A stretch of DNA of 42,305 nt, taken from the NCBI GenBank assembly GCA_010030205.1, contig RGQD01000005.1, positions 1-42,305 on the forward strand, read 5' to 3'. This stretch comes from Betaproteobacteria bacterium. GTDB lineage: Bacteria > Pseudomonadota > Gammaproteobacteria > Burkholderiales > Burkholderiaceae_C. Under the pieces are notes generated by a model. That model did not search any database and was not told the origin of the DNA. It worked only from the letters and a program-made list of their open reading frames with translations. The translations under genes were made by a program, and so were the position numbers. Shown here piece after piece: positions 1 to 15,411 of the stretch (positions are counted from its first letter, which is position 1; each line of letters begins with the position of its first letter).

Positions 1-1544
1 CCGACCAGCCGCGGCAACAAGTCGCTGGCCAAGGCCTTGCCGAGCTCCACCCCCCATTGGTCGAAGCTGTTGATGCCCCAGATCGCGCCGCTGGTGAACA
101 CCCTGTGCTCGTAGAGTGCGATCAACGCACCCAGCGCACGCGGTGTCAGCCGATCGATCAGCAGCGTGGTGCTGGGTCGATTGCCAGGGAAGCTGCGGTG
201 CCTGGCGAGCGTCAGCGGACCGAGCCCGGTTGACGCGGTCGGGGCCGTCGGGGCTTTCTCGGCCAGCGCGGCCTCGGTGGTCTTGCCCAGCATCAGCGCC
301 GCACTCTGGGCCAGGCAGTTGGCCAGCGCCTTGGCGTGCAGGTCTAGATGTTGATGGGTCGGATGCTTGACGGCAATGAACTCGACCGGGATCACGTCGC
401 TGCCCTGGTGCAGCATCTGGAAGTATGCGTGCTGGCCATTGGTGCCGGGCTCGCCCCAGACCACCGGGCTGGTGGCATAGGGCAGCGGCTCGCCGGACAG
501 GTCGACCCGCTTGCCGTTGCTCTCCATCTCGAGCTGCTGCAGATAAGCTGGCAAGCGCTTCAAGCCCTGGTGGTAGGGCGCGACCGAGCGGCTGGTGAAA
601 CCGTGAAAGTTGCGGTACCAGACATCGAGCAGGCCGAGTTGCGCCGGCAAGTTGGTCTCGAGCGGCGCCTGGGCGAAATGCTGGTCCATCGCGTGCGCGC
701 CGGCCAACAGCATGCGGAAGTTTTCGGCGCCCACAGCGATCGCCACCGCCAATCCCACAGCGCTCCACAGCGAGTAACGACCGCCCACCCAGTCCCAGAA
801 ACCGAAGGTGTTGTGGATGCCGAAGGTCGCAGCCGCCTGCAAGTTGGTTGTGACGCCGGCGAAATGTCGGGCAACATCTTGGCCGCCCTGGGCCAGAAAC
901 CATTCGCGCGCCACGCTGGCGTTAGCCAGCGTCTCCTGGGTCGTGAAGGTCTTGCTGACGACGACAAACAGCGTCTCCTCGGGCCTCAAGCGGCGCAGCA
1001 CTGGCGCGATGTCGTGGCCGTCGACATTGCTGACGAAGTGCATCGTGATGCCAGGGTGCGCAAAAGCGTCGAGCGCCGGTACCACCATCTGCGGGCCCAA
1101 GTCGCTGCCACCGATGCCGATGTTCACGACATGGCGGATGCCGCTCGACGCGGTGTCGCGCAAGCCTTCGGCAAAAGCGAGCATTCGGTCGAGCTCACCA
1201 TGCACCTCGTCACTGAACAGCCCTTGGCCACGCGGCGCACGCAGTGCGGTGTGCAGCACGGCCCGGCCTTCGGTGGCGTTGATTGCAGCCCCGGCGAACA
1301 TCGCGTCGCGCCTGGCTTCCAAGCCGCATTCGCGGGCCAGATCGAGCAGCAACTTGCGTGTGAGCAGGTCCCAGCGGTTTTTGGACAGGTCGGCAAAGAG
1401 CTCGGGGGCCTGCAGCGTGAAGGCCTCAAAGCGACCGGCGTCGCGGGCAAAGGCCTCGCGCAAATCCAGGTCTCGGCCATGGGCTTGGTAATGTCCTTGC
1501 AGCGCCGTCCAGGCCACCGTCTTGTCGCAGCGAGGGAAAGCCAT
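1..1544 (-). CDS. pgi: Glucose-6-phosphate isomerase (C-terminus cut by left window edge)
   Basis: Minus-strand frame open from ATG at 1544 to the window edge: MAFPRCDKTVAWTALQGHYQAHGRDLDLREAF...VVNIGIGGSDLGPQMV...VSKTFTTQETL...FGFWDWVGGRYSLWSAVGL...GEPGTNGQHAYFQMLHQG. PGI signature motifs. Absent from the ORF track because it has no stop in the window. Confidence 0.95.
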   Translation of the reverse strand, partial: MAFPRCDKTVAWTALQGHYQAHGRDLDLREAFARDAGRFEAFTLQAPELFADLSKNRWDLLTRKLLLDLARECGLEARRDAMFAGAAINATEGRAVLHTALRAPRGQGLFSDEVHGELDRMLAFAEGLRDTASSGIRHVVNIGIGGSDLGPQMVVPALDAFAHPGITMHFVSNVDGHDIAPVLRRLRPEETLFVVVSKTFTTQETLANASVAREWFLAQGGQDVARHFAGVTTNLQAAATFGIHNTFGFWDWVGGRYSLWSAVGLAVAIAVGAENFRMLLAGAHAMDQHFAQAPLETNLPAQLGLLDVWYRNFHGFTSRSVAPYHQGLKRLPAYLQQLEMESNGKRVDLSGEPLPYATSPVVWGEPGTNGQHAYFQMLHQGSDVIPVEFIAVKHPTHQHLDLHAKALANCLAQSAALMLGKTTEAALAEKAPTAPTASTGLGPLTLARHRSFPGNRPSTTLLIDRLTPRALGALIALYEHRVFTSGAIWGINSFDQWGVELGKALASDLLPRLV

Positions 1545-1693
1545 CACGAGCGCCGGACCGGACGTCCGGGTTTGAGCGGACGTAGACCGCGAGGATCAGC
1601 GGCAGGCGTCGCGACGACCAGCGCAGACCGGCGTTTGGTACCGACCACGGTTGCGGCTACAAATCTGCGTTGGGTGGGCTGGTTCATCGCCAT
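1544..1693 (-). CDS. Possible 49-aa upstream ORF overlapping the pgi start (TGATG)
   Basis: Minus strand ATG 1693 to TGA 1544-1546: MAMNQPTQRRFVAATVVGTKRRSALVVATPAADPRGLRPLKPGRPVRRS. Stop overlaps pgi ATG. No family recognised. Confidence 0.3.
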   Translation of the reverse strand: MAMNQPTQRRFVAATVVGTKRRSALVVATPAADPRGLRPLKPGRPVRRS

Positions 1694-1804
1694 TCCGAGA
1701 AGCTGCGGGACAGGTCAGATTAGAACCGGTTCAAGCCCAAACGGCGACCCAACTGCGGTGCCGCCGACCATGCCGGAAGCCCAGAGCGTGGCAGATTCGC
1801 GGGT

Positions 1805-2101
1805 TCAGAGACCGAGCAAGGCGTCGACGCCGTAGAGCTGCGCCAACTGCTTGAGCTTGGGCGGCGCGCCTGTCAGCTGCAGGCGCCGGCCCTGGCCTGC
1901 GGCTTGGCGCTGGCAAGCCAGCAGCAGCGCCAGCGCTGCGGTGTCCATCTCGCGCAGTGCCGACGCATCGAGCACAGGGTCGGCGGCGGCCCGCAGCAGC
2001 GGCGCCAGGCGCGCCAGCGTCGCGCTGGCCTCGGCCATCGTCAGACGCTCGGGCAAGCCGATCATCGATTTGGCCTGACCTGCCGGGTCGAGGTCGACCA
2101 T
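1805..2101 (-). CDS. mlaB: STAS-domain protein, MlaB-like
   Basis: 98-aa STAS-like sequence (DPVLDASALREMDTAALALLLACQRQA), last gene of an mla operon; start overlaps mlaC stop. Confidence 0.85.
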   Translation of the reverse strand: MVDLDPAGQAKSMIGLPERLTMAEASATLARLAPLLRAAADPVLDASALREMDTAALALLLACQRQAAGQGRRLQLTGAPPKLKQLAQLYGVDALLGL

Positions 2102-2730
2102 CAGTTCTTGGGCGCCGAGGCCAGCGACTTGTTCTTGTCGGACAAACGGGTGATCAGCGCGTCCAGCCCGCCCGCGCTCAAGTCCTTCGCGAACTGGCCT
2201 TTGTAGGCATCGACCAGCCAGAAGCCACCGACATTGACGTCGTAGATCTTCCAGCCCTCGCCTGCTTTCTCTAGGCGGTAATCGAGCTGGATCGGGTCGC
2301 CCTTGCCGCGCACCTCGGTGCGCACCACCAGTTCGGACTGCTCAGCGCTGCCCGCGCGCAGCGGCTTGACCACCACCGCTTGGTCCTTGACCTGGGTCAG
2401 CGCGCCGGAATAGGTGTTGACCATCAAGGTCTTGAACTCCTCGAGCATGCGCTTTTGTTGCTCAGGCGTGGCGGCGCGCCACTGCGGGCCCACCGAGCTG
2501 GCCGTCATGCGCTGGAAGTTGACATGCGGCATCACCTTGGCGTCGACCAGCGAACGGATTCGGTTGACATCGCCAGCCTGGATCGCCTTGTCAACCTTGA
2601 CCGCCTCGATCACGTCGGTCGAGACCTGCCGCACGAAGGCGTCGGCGCCCAAGGCCTCAGCGCCGAGCGCCGGCAAGCCCAGCAGGCAAGCGCTCAAGCC
2701 CAGCGCGGAAATCCAGCTTCTTCTGTGCAT
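2101..2730 (-). CDS. mlaC: Phospholipid-binding ABC transporter protein MlaC
   Basis: MHRRSWISALGLSACLLGLPALGAEA signal peptide, then MlaC/Ttg2D-like sequence (VDAKVMPHVNFQRMTASSVG...YRLEKAGEGWKIYDVNVGGFWLVDAYKGQF). The ORF track extends further upstream, to 2817. Confidence 0.93.
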   Translation of the reverse strand: MHRRSWISALGLSACLLGLPALGAEALGADAFVRQVSTDVIEAVKVDKAIQAGDVNRIRSLVDAKVMPHVNFQRMTASSVGPQWRAATPEQQKRMLEEFKTLMVNTYSGALTQVKDQAVVVKPLRAGSAEQSELVVRTEVRGKGDPIQLDYRLEKAGEGWKIYDVNVGGFWLVDAYKGQFAKDLSAGGLDALITRLSDKNKSLASAPKN

Positions 2731-2813
2731 CAGTTCATCCTTGTTCTTGTGGCGGGCGATGCGCCCTGAAGTGATTGAACGCGCCAGGGACGCTTGCCGT
2801 TCACAGCGCAGGC

Positions 2814-3569
2814 TCACCTGACCAGGCGCCTGAACGCCGCCGGCGCAGCGTCGTCCTCGGGTGGGTCGCCGTCATAGATCTGGCTCTTGCGTCGCGCCAG
2901 GTAGGCGTCGCGCAACAACAGGTACTTGTCGAGCGCGATCTCATCGAGCACCCGCCCGGCATTGAGCAGCTTGACCCGGGCGTTGAGCAACTGCACCCCG
3001 GTGGCGATGTTGCGGTCACGGGCATCGCGCCAGACCACGCTCGCCCCCGAGTCCTTGAAATCGAGCGCCAGCCCGGTGACGTCGCGCAAGGTCGAGGGCC
3101 CCAGCAGTGGCAGCACCAGGTAAGGGCCGCTTCGTATTCCCCAGTAACCCAAGGTCTGGCCGAAATCCTCGACCGTGCTGCGCTCCAGTCCCATCTCGTC
3201 AGCCACGTCCAGCAAACCGCCCAGCCCCATGAAGGTGTTGACCAGCACCCGCATGCCCATCTCCAACGCCGGCTTGGGCTTGACCTGCAGCGCCAGGTTG
3301 GCGCTGGACCACAGATCGGCGATGTTGCCGAAGAAGTTGTCGACGCCGCTGCGGATCAGCCTTGGCACCAAAGCCTGGTAGACCTGCGCCGCAGGCTTGA
3401 CCGCAGCCTTGTCGACCACCTCGTTGAACTCGAAGACCCGGCGGTTGACCGTCTCCCAGGGGTCGCTGCGGCTCAAGCCCTCGCCAGGCAGGCTGGCGCA
3501 AGCACTCAGCGCCGAAAGCAGCGCCGCCAGCACCAGCCAAAGCCCCGCACGCAGCCAGGTGGCATTCAC
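2814..3569 (-). CDS. mlaA: MlaA/VacJ outer-membrane lipoprotein
   Basis: Lipobox ALSACASLPG; SDPWETVNRRVFEFNEVVDKAAVKPAAQVYQALVPRLIRSGVDNFFGNI...LGYWGIRSGPYLVLPLLGPSTLRD is diagnostic for VacJ. Confidence 0.96.
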   Translation of the reverse strand: MNATWLRAGLWLVLAALLSALSACASLPGEGLSRSDPWETVNRRVFEFNEVVDKAAVKPAAQVYQALVPRLIRSGVDNFFGNIADLWSSANLALQVKPKPALEMGMRVLVNTFMGLGGLLDVADEMGLERSTVEDFGQTLGYWGIRSGPYLVLPLLGPSTLRDVTGLALDFKDSGASVVWRDARDRNIATGVQLLNARVKLLNAGRVLDEIALDKYLLLRDAYLARRKSQIYDGDPPEDDAAPAAFRRLVR

Positions 3570-4054
3570 GGCTTCTTGCCCGCGTCGACGCCCGCGCCCG
3601 CATCGGCGGCCTTGTTGAACAAGAACTGGCCGATCAGGTTCTCCAGCACGACGGCCGACTGGGTTTGCTTGACCACGGCCCCGGGGGCCAGGTTGTCGAC
3701 TTCGCCGCCAGCCTCCAGCCCGACATACTGGTCGCCCAACAGGCCGGCGGTCAGGATCTTGGCAGAGCTGTCCTTGGGAAACTGGAACGGCCGCTCGATC
3801 GACAACGTCACCACGCCCTGGAAGGTCTTGGGGTCCAGGCTGATCGCGGTGACGCGGCCGACCACCACGCCGGCAGCGCGCACCGGCGCACGGGCCTTCA
3901 AGCCGCCGATGTTGTCAAAGCGGGCCGACAAGGTATAGCTGTCCTGGCTGCCGAAACTCGACAGGTTGGCTGCCTTCAGGGCCACGAACAGCAAGGCCAC
4001 CAGCCCCAGCAGCACAAACAGGCCCACCAGGGTTTCAATGCTTCTTTTGGCCAT
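3566..4054 (-). CDS. mlaD: MlaD, MCE-domain substrate-binding subunit
   Basis: N-terminal TM helix followed by MCE domain: YTLSARFDNIGGLKARAPVRAAGVVVGRVTAISLD. Confidence 0.95.
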   Translation of the reverse strand: MAKRSIETLVGLFVLLGLVALLFVALKAANLSSFGSQDSYTLSARFDNIGGLKARAPVRAAGVVVGRVTAISLDPKTFQGVVTLSIERPFQFPKDSSAKILTAGLLGDQYVGLEAGGEVDNLAPGAVVKQTQSAVVLENLIGQFLFNKAADAGAGVDAGKKP

Positions 4055-4102
4055 CTTGGACGCTCCGATTCATGTCGAGGTTTGGCGCAAGGGGTCGAGA
4101 AC

Positions 4103-4882
4103 TCATGGGGTTGAGAACATCAGCGCGGTGAGGATGAAGTCCATCCCCAGCACCGCCAGCGAAGAGATCACCACAGTGCGGGTGGTGGCATAGGCCACGC
4201 CCTCAGGCGTCGCCTCGGTTTCGTAGCCTTGGTAAAGCGCCACAGCGGTGCACACGACACCGAACACCGCACTCTTGACGACGCCGTTGCCCAAGTCGCG
4301 CCAGACATCGACGCCGTTTTGCTGGATCGACCAGAAATTACCAGCATCGATGCCTATCAGTCCCACCGCCACCACCCAGGCACCGAGGATGCCGACCGCC
4401 GAGAACAGCCCGGTGAGCAAGGGCAAAGACACGATACCGCCCAGAAAGCGCGGCGCCAACACCCTGGCACGGGGGTCGATCGCCATCAACTCCATCGCTG
4501 CGATCTGCTCGCCGGCCTTCATCAAGCCGATCTCGGCGGTCAGCGAGGTGCCGGCGCGGCCGGCAAACAGCAGCGCGGTGACCACCGGCCCGAGTTCGCG
4601 CACCAGCGACAGGTTGACCACCAAGCCCAGCGACTCGGCCGCGCCGTACTTGACCAGCGCGTAATACATCTGCAGCGCCAGCACGAAACCCACCGCCAGA
4701 CCCGAGGCCAGGATGATCAGCAAAGAGCGGTTGCCGATCGCGTGGATCTGCGTGACGACCAGACCGAAGCGGCGCAGCGACTGCGGCAGCACGCGCAGCA
4801 GGTCGACAAAGAACAGCGCCGCGTGGCCCCAGCCCCGCAGCATTGCCAGCGTGCTGGCGCCCAGTGTTGCGAGCCAGTTCAC
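4103..4882 (-). CDS. mlaE: MlaE ABC permease
   Basis: FVLALQMYYALVKYGAAESLGLVVNLSLVRELGPVVTALLFAGRAGTSLTAEIGLMKAGEQIAAMELMAIDP, MlaE signature. Confidence 0.96.
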   Translation of the reverse strand: MNWLATLGASTLAMLRGWGHAALFFVDLLRVLPQSLRRFGLVVTQIHAIGNRSLLIILASGLAVGFVLALQMYYALVKYGAAESLGLVVNLSLVRELGPVVTALLFAGRAGTSLTAEIGLMKAGEQIAAMELMAIDPRARVLAPRFLGGIVSLPLLTGLFSAVGILGAWVVAVGLIGIDAGNFWSIQQNGVDVWRDLGNGVVKSAVFGVVCTAVALYQGYETEATPEGVAYATTRTVVISSLAVLGMDFILTALMFSTP

Positions 4883-5709
4883 GGCGTCCCCGCCAGACCG
4901 AAATCCTCGGCCATCGACGGTGCAGGGTAGTGAAACTTGACCGGTCCGTCGGGCTCACCGCGCACGAACTGACGCACCTCGGGGTCGGTGCTGGCCATCA
5001 ACTCGGCCGGACTGCCCTGGGCCACGATGCGGCCCTGCGTGGCCATCAGGATCACATGGTCGCTGATCGCCATGCACTCGGGCACATCGTGCGAGACCAC
5101 CAGCGAGGTTGCCCCAGTGATGTCGTTGAGGGTGCGTATCAGCTTGGCGGCCACGCCCATCGAAATCAGGTCGAGACCGGCAAAAGGCTCGTCGTACATG
5201 ATCAATTCGGGGTCGAGCGCGATCGCGCGGGCCAGCGCGATGCGCCGCGCCATGCCGCCCGACACCTCGCTGATCTTCAGCCCTGCCGCGCCGCGCAAGC
5301 CGACCGCATTGAGCTTCATCAGCACGATGTCGTGGATCAAGGGCTCGGGCAGGTCGGTCATCTCGCGCAGCGGAAAGGCCACGTTGTCGAACACCGTCAA
5401 ATCAGTGAACAGCGCGCCGAACTGGAACAGCATGCCCAGCCGCCGCCGCAGTCGGTAGAGCTGGTCCCGGTTGCGGGTATCGACAACTTCGCCGTCGAAC
5501 ACCACCCGGCCTGCCGTGGCCGCGTGCACGCCACCGATCAATCGAAGCAAAGTCGTCTTGCCGCAACCCGACCCGCCCAGAAGCGACGTGACCTTGCCCC
5601 GCGCAAAGCGCAGGCTGACATCTTGCAGGATGGTGCGACTGCTGTCGTAGCCAAACCTGACGTGGTCTATCTCGATCAGCGTATCGGCGTTCAAGAGGAG
5701 GTGAGGCAA
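4879..5709 (-). CDS. mlaF: MlaF ABC ATPase
   Basis: Walker A GGSGCGKTTLLR, signature SGGMARRIALARA, Walker B LIMYDEPFAGLD; first gene of the mla operon. Confidence 0.96.
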   Translation of the reverse strand: MPHLLLNADTLIEIDHVRFGYDSSRTILQDVSLRFARGKVTSLLGGSGCGKTTLLRLIGGVHAATAGRVVFDGEVVDTRNRDQLYRLRRRLGMLFQFGALFTDLTVFDNVAFPLREMTDLPEPLIHDIVLMKLNAVGLRGAAGLKISEVSGGMARRIALARAIALDPELIMYDEPFAGLDLISMGVAAKLIRTLNDITGATSLVVSHDVPECMAISDHVILMATQGRIVAQGSPAELMASTDPEVRQFVRGEPDGPVKFHYPAPSMAEDFGLAGTP

Positions 5710-5873
5710 ACTGACGCGGCGAGCCTATGGCACAGGCCCGGCGCCGACAGGCCGGTTGACAATGGATACAAATTGTCGCACGCAGCCCGAATCTCTACGG
5801 GATACCCCTGATTCGATCCGGTGACGCTGCGTCGCGCGCAGGCAGAGAAACAGGCCGCCGCTGCGGCCCGCCA

Positions 5874-7349
<1,476 letters not shown>

Positions 7350-7382
7350 GATGGTCTGTCCTGTTGATGGCGTGCTGCAAGT

Positions 7383-12119
<4,737 letters not shown>

Positions 12120-12179
12120 CGCGCAGTCCTTCTCATTTCAGGGGAGTGGGAATTTACTGCAGCGCAGCAATCCCTTCAA

Positions 12180-12258
12180 GCTAATTTAAACAGGGTCAGA
12201 CTCATTTCCTAATGCAGCAAGCCTGGTCAGCCTTTAAAAATAGGGACATATAAAAATC
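12180..12258. repeat. Possible RAYT-associated terminal/REP-like sequence remnants
   Basis: 'taaacagggtcagactcatttcctaa' and 'taaaaatagggacatataaaaatcc' lie between gltB and the 3' end of the RAYT gene, AT-rich against the local background; they resemble motifs I recall near Y1-type transposases in proteobacteria (not verified). Confidence 0.4.
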
Positions 12259-12314
12259 CTGCTGCCACGCACCACGCACCACCTAGCAAGTCCTGCTCCT
12301 GGCTGCGCGTCCGC

Positions 12315-13031
12315 TCAGCCTTGGACCTCACCTGACAGGTTTTTCGGTTGGGTGCTGGGTCGGCCCCTGGGTCGAGGCCGAACCGGGCGCGCAGTCTGTC
12401 GCGCCAAGTCGGCCAGAAACAACGCATCCCCCAGCGCCCAATCCTTGCGTCCCGCCTCGGCCAGTGTCGTCGCGCGGGGGGATGTCAGGCCTTCGTCCAG
12501 CAGTCGACGGTACGCGGCTTCGCGTTCGAACGGCGTGTTGCCCAGCAGCCACCAGGCGCTGCATTCGGTGATCAAACCATCGGCGACCAAGCCCAGATGG
12601 TGGCGGGCGCTGGACCAGGCATGGCCTGGCGCCGCAGCGACCTGACCGGTGCGAACCGGGTGATGGTCGATGAACAGCATCGCGTCCAGCAACAAGGCGC
12701 CGGGCTGCACCACCGTGGCGCGAAAACGCCCAGCCCACAGCGTGCCCTGGCGCCGATGGCGGCGGTTGAACCCAGCGCCGTAGCGCCGACCCAGCCCCTG
12801 CATCAGCCGGCCCAGGCCGTCGCCGGTGCTGGGCGTGAGCAGCAGGTGAACATGGTCGTCGAGCAGCACATAGCCATGCACCAAGACCCGCTGCAGCAGC
12901 GCCGACTCGCGCAGTGCCGCCAGGAACAGGCGCCTGTCCTGGTCGTCGCAAAACACCGACTGGCCGTTGTGACCGTACAGCGACACCAGATGGGCCTGGC
13001 CCGCCAATGCCAGCCTGGGCAGCCGCGCCAT
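12315..13031 (-). CDS. REP-associated tyrosine transposase (Y1_Tnp / IS200-like HUH family)
   Basis: 238 aa: MARLPRLALAGQAHLVSLYGHNGQSVFCDDQDRRLFLAALRESALLQRVLVHGYVLLDDHVHLLLTPSTGDGLGRLMQGLGRRYGAGFNRRHRRQGTLWAGRFRA; HUH motif (HVH) and RAYT-type core. Confidence 0.9.
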   Translation of the reverse strand: MARLPRLALAGQAHLVSLYGHNGQSVFCDDQDRRLFLAALRESALLQRVLVHGYVLLDDHVHLLLTPSTGDGLGRLMQGLGRRYGAGFNRRHRRQGTLWAGRFRATVVQPGALLLDAMLFIDHHPVRTGQVAAAPGHAWSSARHHLGLVADGLITECSAWWLLGNTPFEREAAYRRLLDEGLTSPRATTLAEAGRKDWALGDALFLADLARQTARPVRPRPRGRPSTQPKNLSGEVQG

Positions 13032-13034
13032 GGT

Positions 13035-14246
13035 TCAGGCAGCAGGCCGCGGCAGGACGACCACAGCATCGGCCAGCGCAGCGCCTGTGAGCGTCAAGCC
13101 TGCAAAGGCGTCGCGGCCCGTCAAGCGCCGGTGCTCGCGCGCAGCGAAGCGGTCTGTCATGCCGGCCACATAGTCGGCCACTGCGCGGTGGCGATCAGAC
13201 ATGGCCGCGTGGTCGGCCGGCATCTCGGCCGGCGCGGCGACATAGGCCGCAAACAGCTCGCGTACCACCTGGCGCGCGACATCGGTGGTGCGCATGACTT
13301 GGGGGTGGCGGTAGAGCGCGGCGAACAGCAGGCGTTTGAGCGCGGTGCTGTCGGCCTGCACGGGTTCGGAAAAGCGCAGCAGCCGGGACATCTGACGCGC
13401 CGCGTCAGCATCGGCGGGCTGCGCCGCAGCCAGCGCCGCCGCGGTGCTGTCGATCACGTCGTGGACCTGTGCCGACAGCATGCGCCGGATGGTCTCGAAC
13501 AACAGCCGCCGGCCGGGCTGATCAGCCAGCTTGGGATGCTCGGCCAGGGCCTGGTCGTGGTGCTGGCGAACCGCCCGCAGCTCGAGCAGTTGCTCAAATC
13601 GCAGCAAGCCAGACCGAACGCCGTCATCGATGTCGTGGGCGTTGTAAGCGATGCTGTCGGCCATGTCGGTGAGCTGGGCCTCCAGGCTGGGCTGGGTGCC
13701 GTCGAGAAAGCGTCGCGCGACGCCGCCAGGCTCGGCAGTGTCCAACGCGATCGCATCACGACGGCTGCAGTGCTTGAGGATGCCCTCGCGGGTCTCGAAG
13801 CTCAGGTTCAAACCGTCGAAGTCGGGGTAGCGCGCCTCCAGCTGGTCGACCACCCGCAAGCTCTGCAAGTTGTGCTCGAAACCGCCGTGCTCGGCCATGC
13901 AGTCGTGCAACGCATCTTGACCGGCATGGCCGAACGGCGTGTGACCCAGGTCGTGGGCCAGCGCAATCGCCTCGACCAGGTCTTCGTCCAGCGCCAGACC
14001 GCGGGCGATCGAGCGGCCGAGCTGCGCCACCTCCAGCGAATGGGTCAACCGGGTGCGGAACAGGTCGCCCTCGTGGTTGATGAAGACCTGGGTCTTGTAG
14101 ACCAGGCGCCTGAACGCGGTGCTGTGGACGATGCGGTCACGGTCGCGCTGGAAAGCGTTGCGCAGTCGAACTGCGGGTTCAGCATGACGGCGCCCACGGC
14201 TGGCTGCGGCATCGCTGGCGTAGGGGGCGAGCGCCATGGTGGGCAA
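13035..14246 (-). CDS. dgt: Deoxyguanosinetriphosphate triphosphohydrolase-like protein (HD domain)
   Basis: DRIVHSTAFRRLVYKTQVFINHEGDLFRTRLTHSLEVAQLGRSIARGL...ALAHDLGHTPFGHAGQDALHDCM; HD motif. Confidence 0.94.
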   Translation of the reverse strand: MPTMALAPYASDAAASRGRRHAEPAVRLRNAFQRDRDRIVHSTAFRRLVYKTQVFINHEGDLFRTRLTHSLEVAQLGRSIARGLALDEDLVEAIALAHDLGHTPFGHAGQDALHDCMAEHGGFEHNLQSLRVVDQLEARYPDFDGLNLSFETREGILKHCSRRDAIALDTAEPGGVARRFLDGTQPSLEAQLTDMADSIAYNAHDIDDGVRSGLLRFEQLLELRAVRQHHDQALAEHPKLADQPGRRLLFETIRRMLSAQVHDVIDSTAAALAAAQPADADAARQMSRLLRFSEPVQADSTALKRLLFAALYRHPQVMRTTDVARQVVRELFAAYVAAPAEMPADHAAMSDRHRAVADYVAGMTDRFAAREHRRLTGRDAFAGLTLTGAALADAVVVLPRPAA

Positions 14247-14264
14247 GAACCTGTGCTGGACCGG

Positions 14265-15368
14265 TCAGGCGGCAACGCTGTGCGCCGCGATCACCGACGC
14301 CACCAGCGCGTCGGGGGCCGGTCGCATCAGTGCTCGGCCCAGGCCGTCGATCAACACAAAGCGGATCTCGCCCGCCTCGCTCTTCTTGTCGCCGCGCATC
14401 AGGCTCATCCAGCGCGCCATCGGCAGTGCCGGCGCGAGCACCGGCAAGCCCGCGCGTTGGCAAAGTCGCTGCAGCCGCGGTACCAGCGCAGCGTCGGCCA
14501 GCCCCAAGCGGGCCGACAGATCGGCTGCCATCACCATGCCGCAGCCCACCGCCTCACCGTGCAACCAACTGCCGTAGCCCAGCCCAGCCTCGATCGCATG
14601 GCCAAAAGTGTGGCCGAAGTTCAGGATCGCACGAAGCCCAGCTTCGCGCTCGTCCTGCCCGACCACAGCTGCCTTGATCTCACAGGACCTGCGCACCGCA
14701 TGCGCCAGCGCGGCCTTGTCGCCGCCGCGCAGCGCATCGACATGGGCCTCGATCCAGTCCAGGAATACGGGGTCGGCGATAGGCCCGTACTTGATGATCT
14801 CGGCCAGGCCGGCCGACAGTTCGCGCGCCGGCAAGGTGTCGAGCAGGTCGAGGTCGCAAATCACCCGCAGCGGCTGGTAGAAAGCGCCGATCATGTTCTT
14901 GCCCAGCGGGTGGTTGATCGCGGTCTTGCCACCGACTGACGAGTCCACCTGCGCCAGCAAAGTGGTCGCGACCTGCACAAACGGCACACCCCGCATGTAG
15001 CAGGCGGCAGCAAATCCGGCCATGTCGCCGACCACACCGCCGCCCAGCGCGTAGATCACTGTCTTGCGGTCGCAGCCTTCGGCCAGCAGCTTGTCGTAGA
15101 TGAGTTCCAGCGTCGCAGCGTTCTTGTGCTCCTCGCCGTCTGGCAGCACAACCTGCAGCAAGCGGCGGTGGCGACCCGCGAGCTGCGCGGCCAAGCGATC
15201 GGCGTAAAGCGGGCCGACCGCCGTGTTGGTGACGATCAGCGCTTCGTTGGATGCCGGCAGGCCGGCCCAGGACGCGGCCTGAGCCAACAGGCCGCAGCCG
15301 ATGTGGATGTCATAGCTGCGATCACCCAGCGCAATGGCAACCTTGGTCGTGGTGATGGCGGCGTTCAT
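14265..15368 (-). CDS. aroB: 3-dehydroquinate synthase
   Basis: [90 protein letters not shown]. Confidence 0.97.
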   Translation of the reverse strand: MNAAITTTKVAIALGDRSYDIHIGCGLLAQAASWAGLPASNEALIVTNTAVGPLYADRLAAQLAGRHRRLLQVVLPDGEEHKNAATLELIYDKLLAEGCDRKTVIYALGGGVVGDMAGFAAACYMRGVPFVQVATTLLAQVDSSVGGKTAINHPLGKNMIGAFYQPLRVICDLDLLDTLPARELSAGLAEIIKYGPIADPVFLDWIEAHVDALRGGDKAALAHAVRRSCEIKAAVVGQDEREAGLRAILNFGHTFGHAIEAGLGYGSWLHGEAVGCGMVMAADLSARLGLADAALVPRLQRLCQRAGLPVLAPALPMARWMSLMRGDKKSEAGEIRFVLIDGLGRALMRPAPDALVASVIAAHSVAA

Positions 15369-15411
15369 GGCGGTCCAGTGTATTCGGCGCGATGACCGGG
15401 CGAGACGCTGC

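Noticed and set aside
348-1835. 495-aa plus-strand ORF at the left end
   Set aside because: Antisense to pgi, whose motifs are clear on the minus strand.
12348-14939. 863-aa plus-strand ORF spanning RAYT, dgt and part of aroB antisense
   Set aside because: Covers three well-supported minus-strand genes; its composition is an antisense artefact of codon bias.
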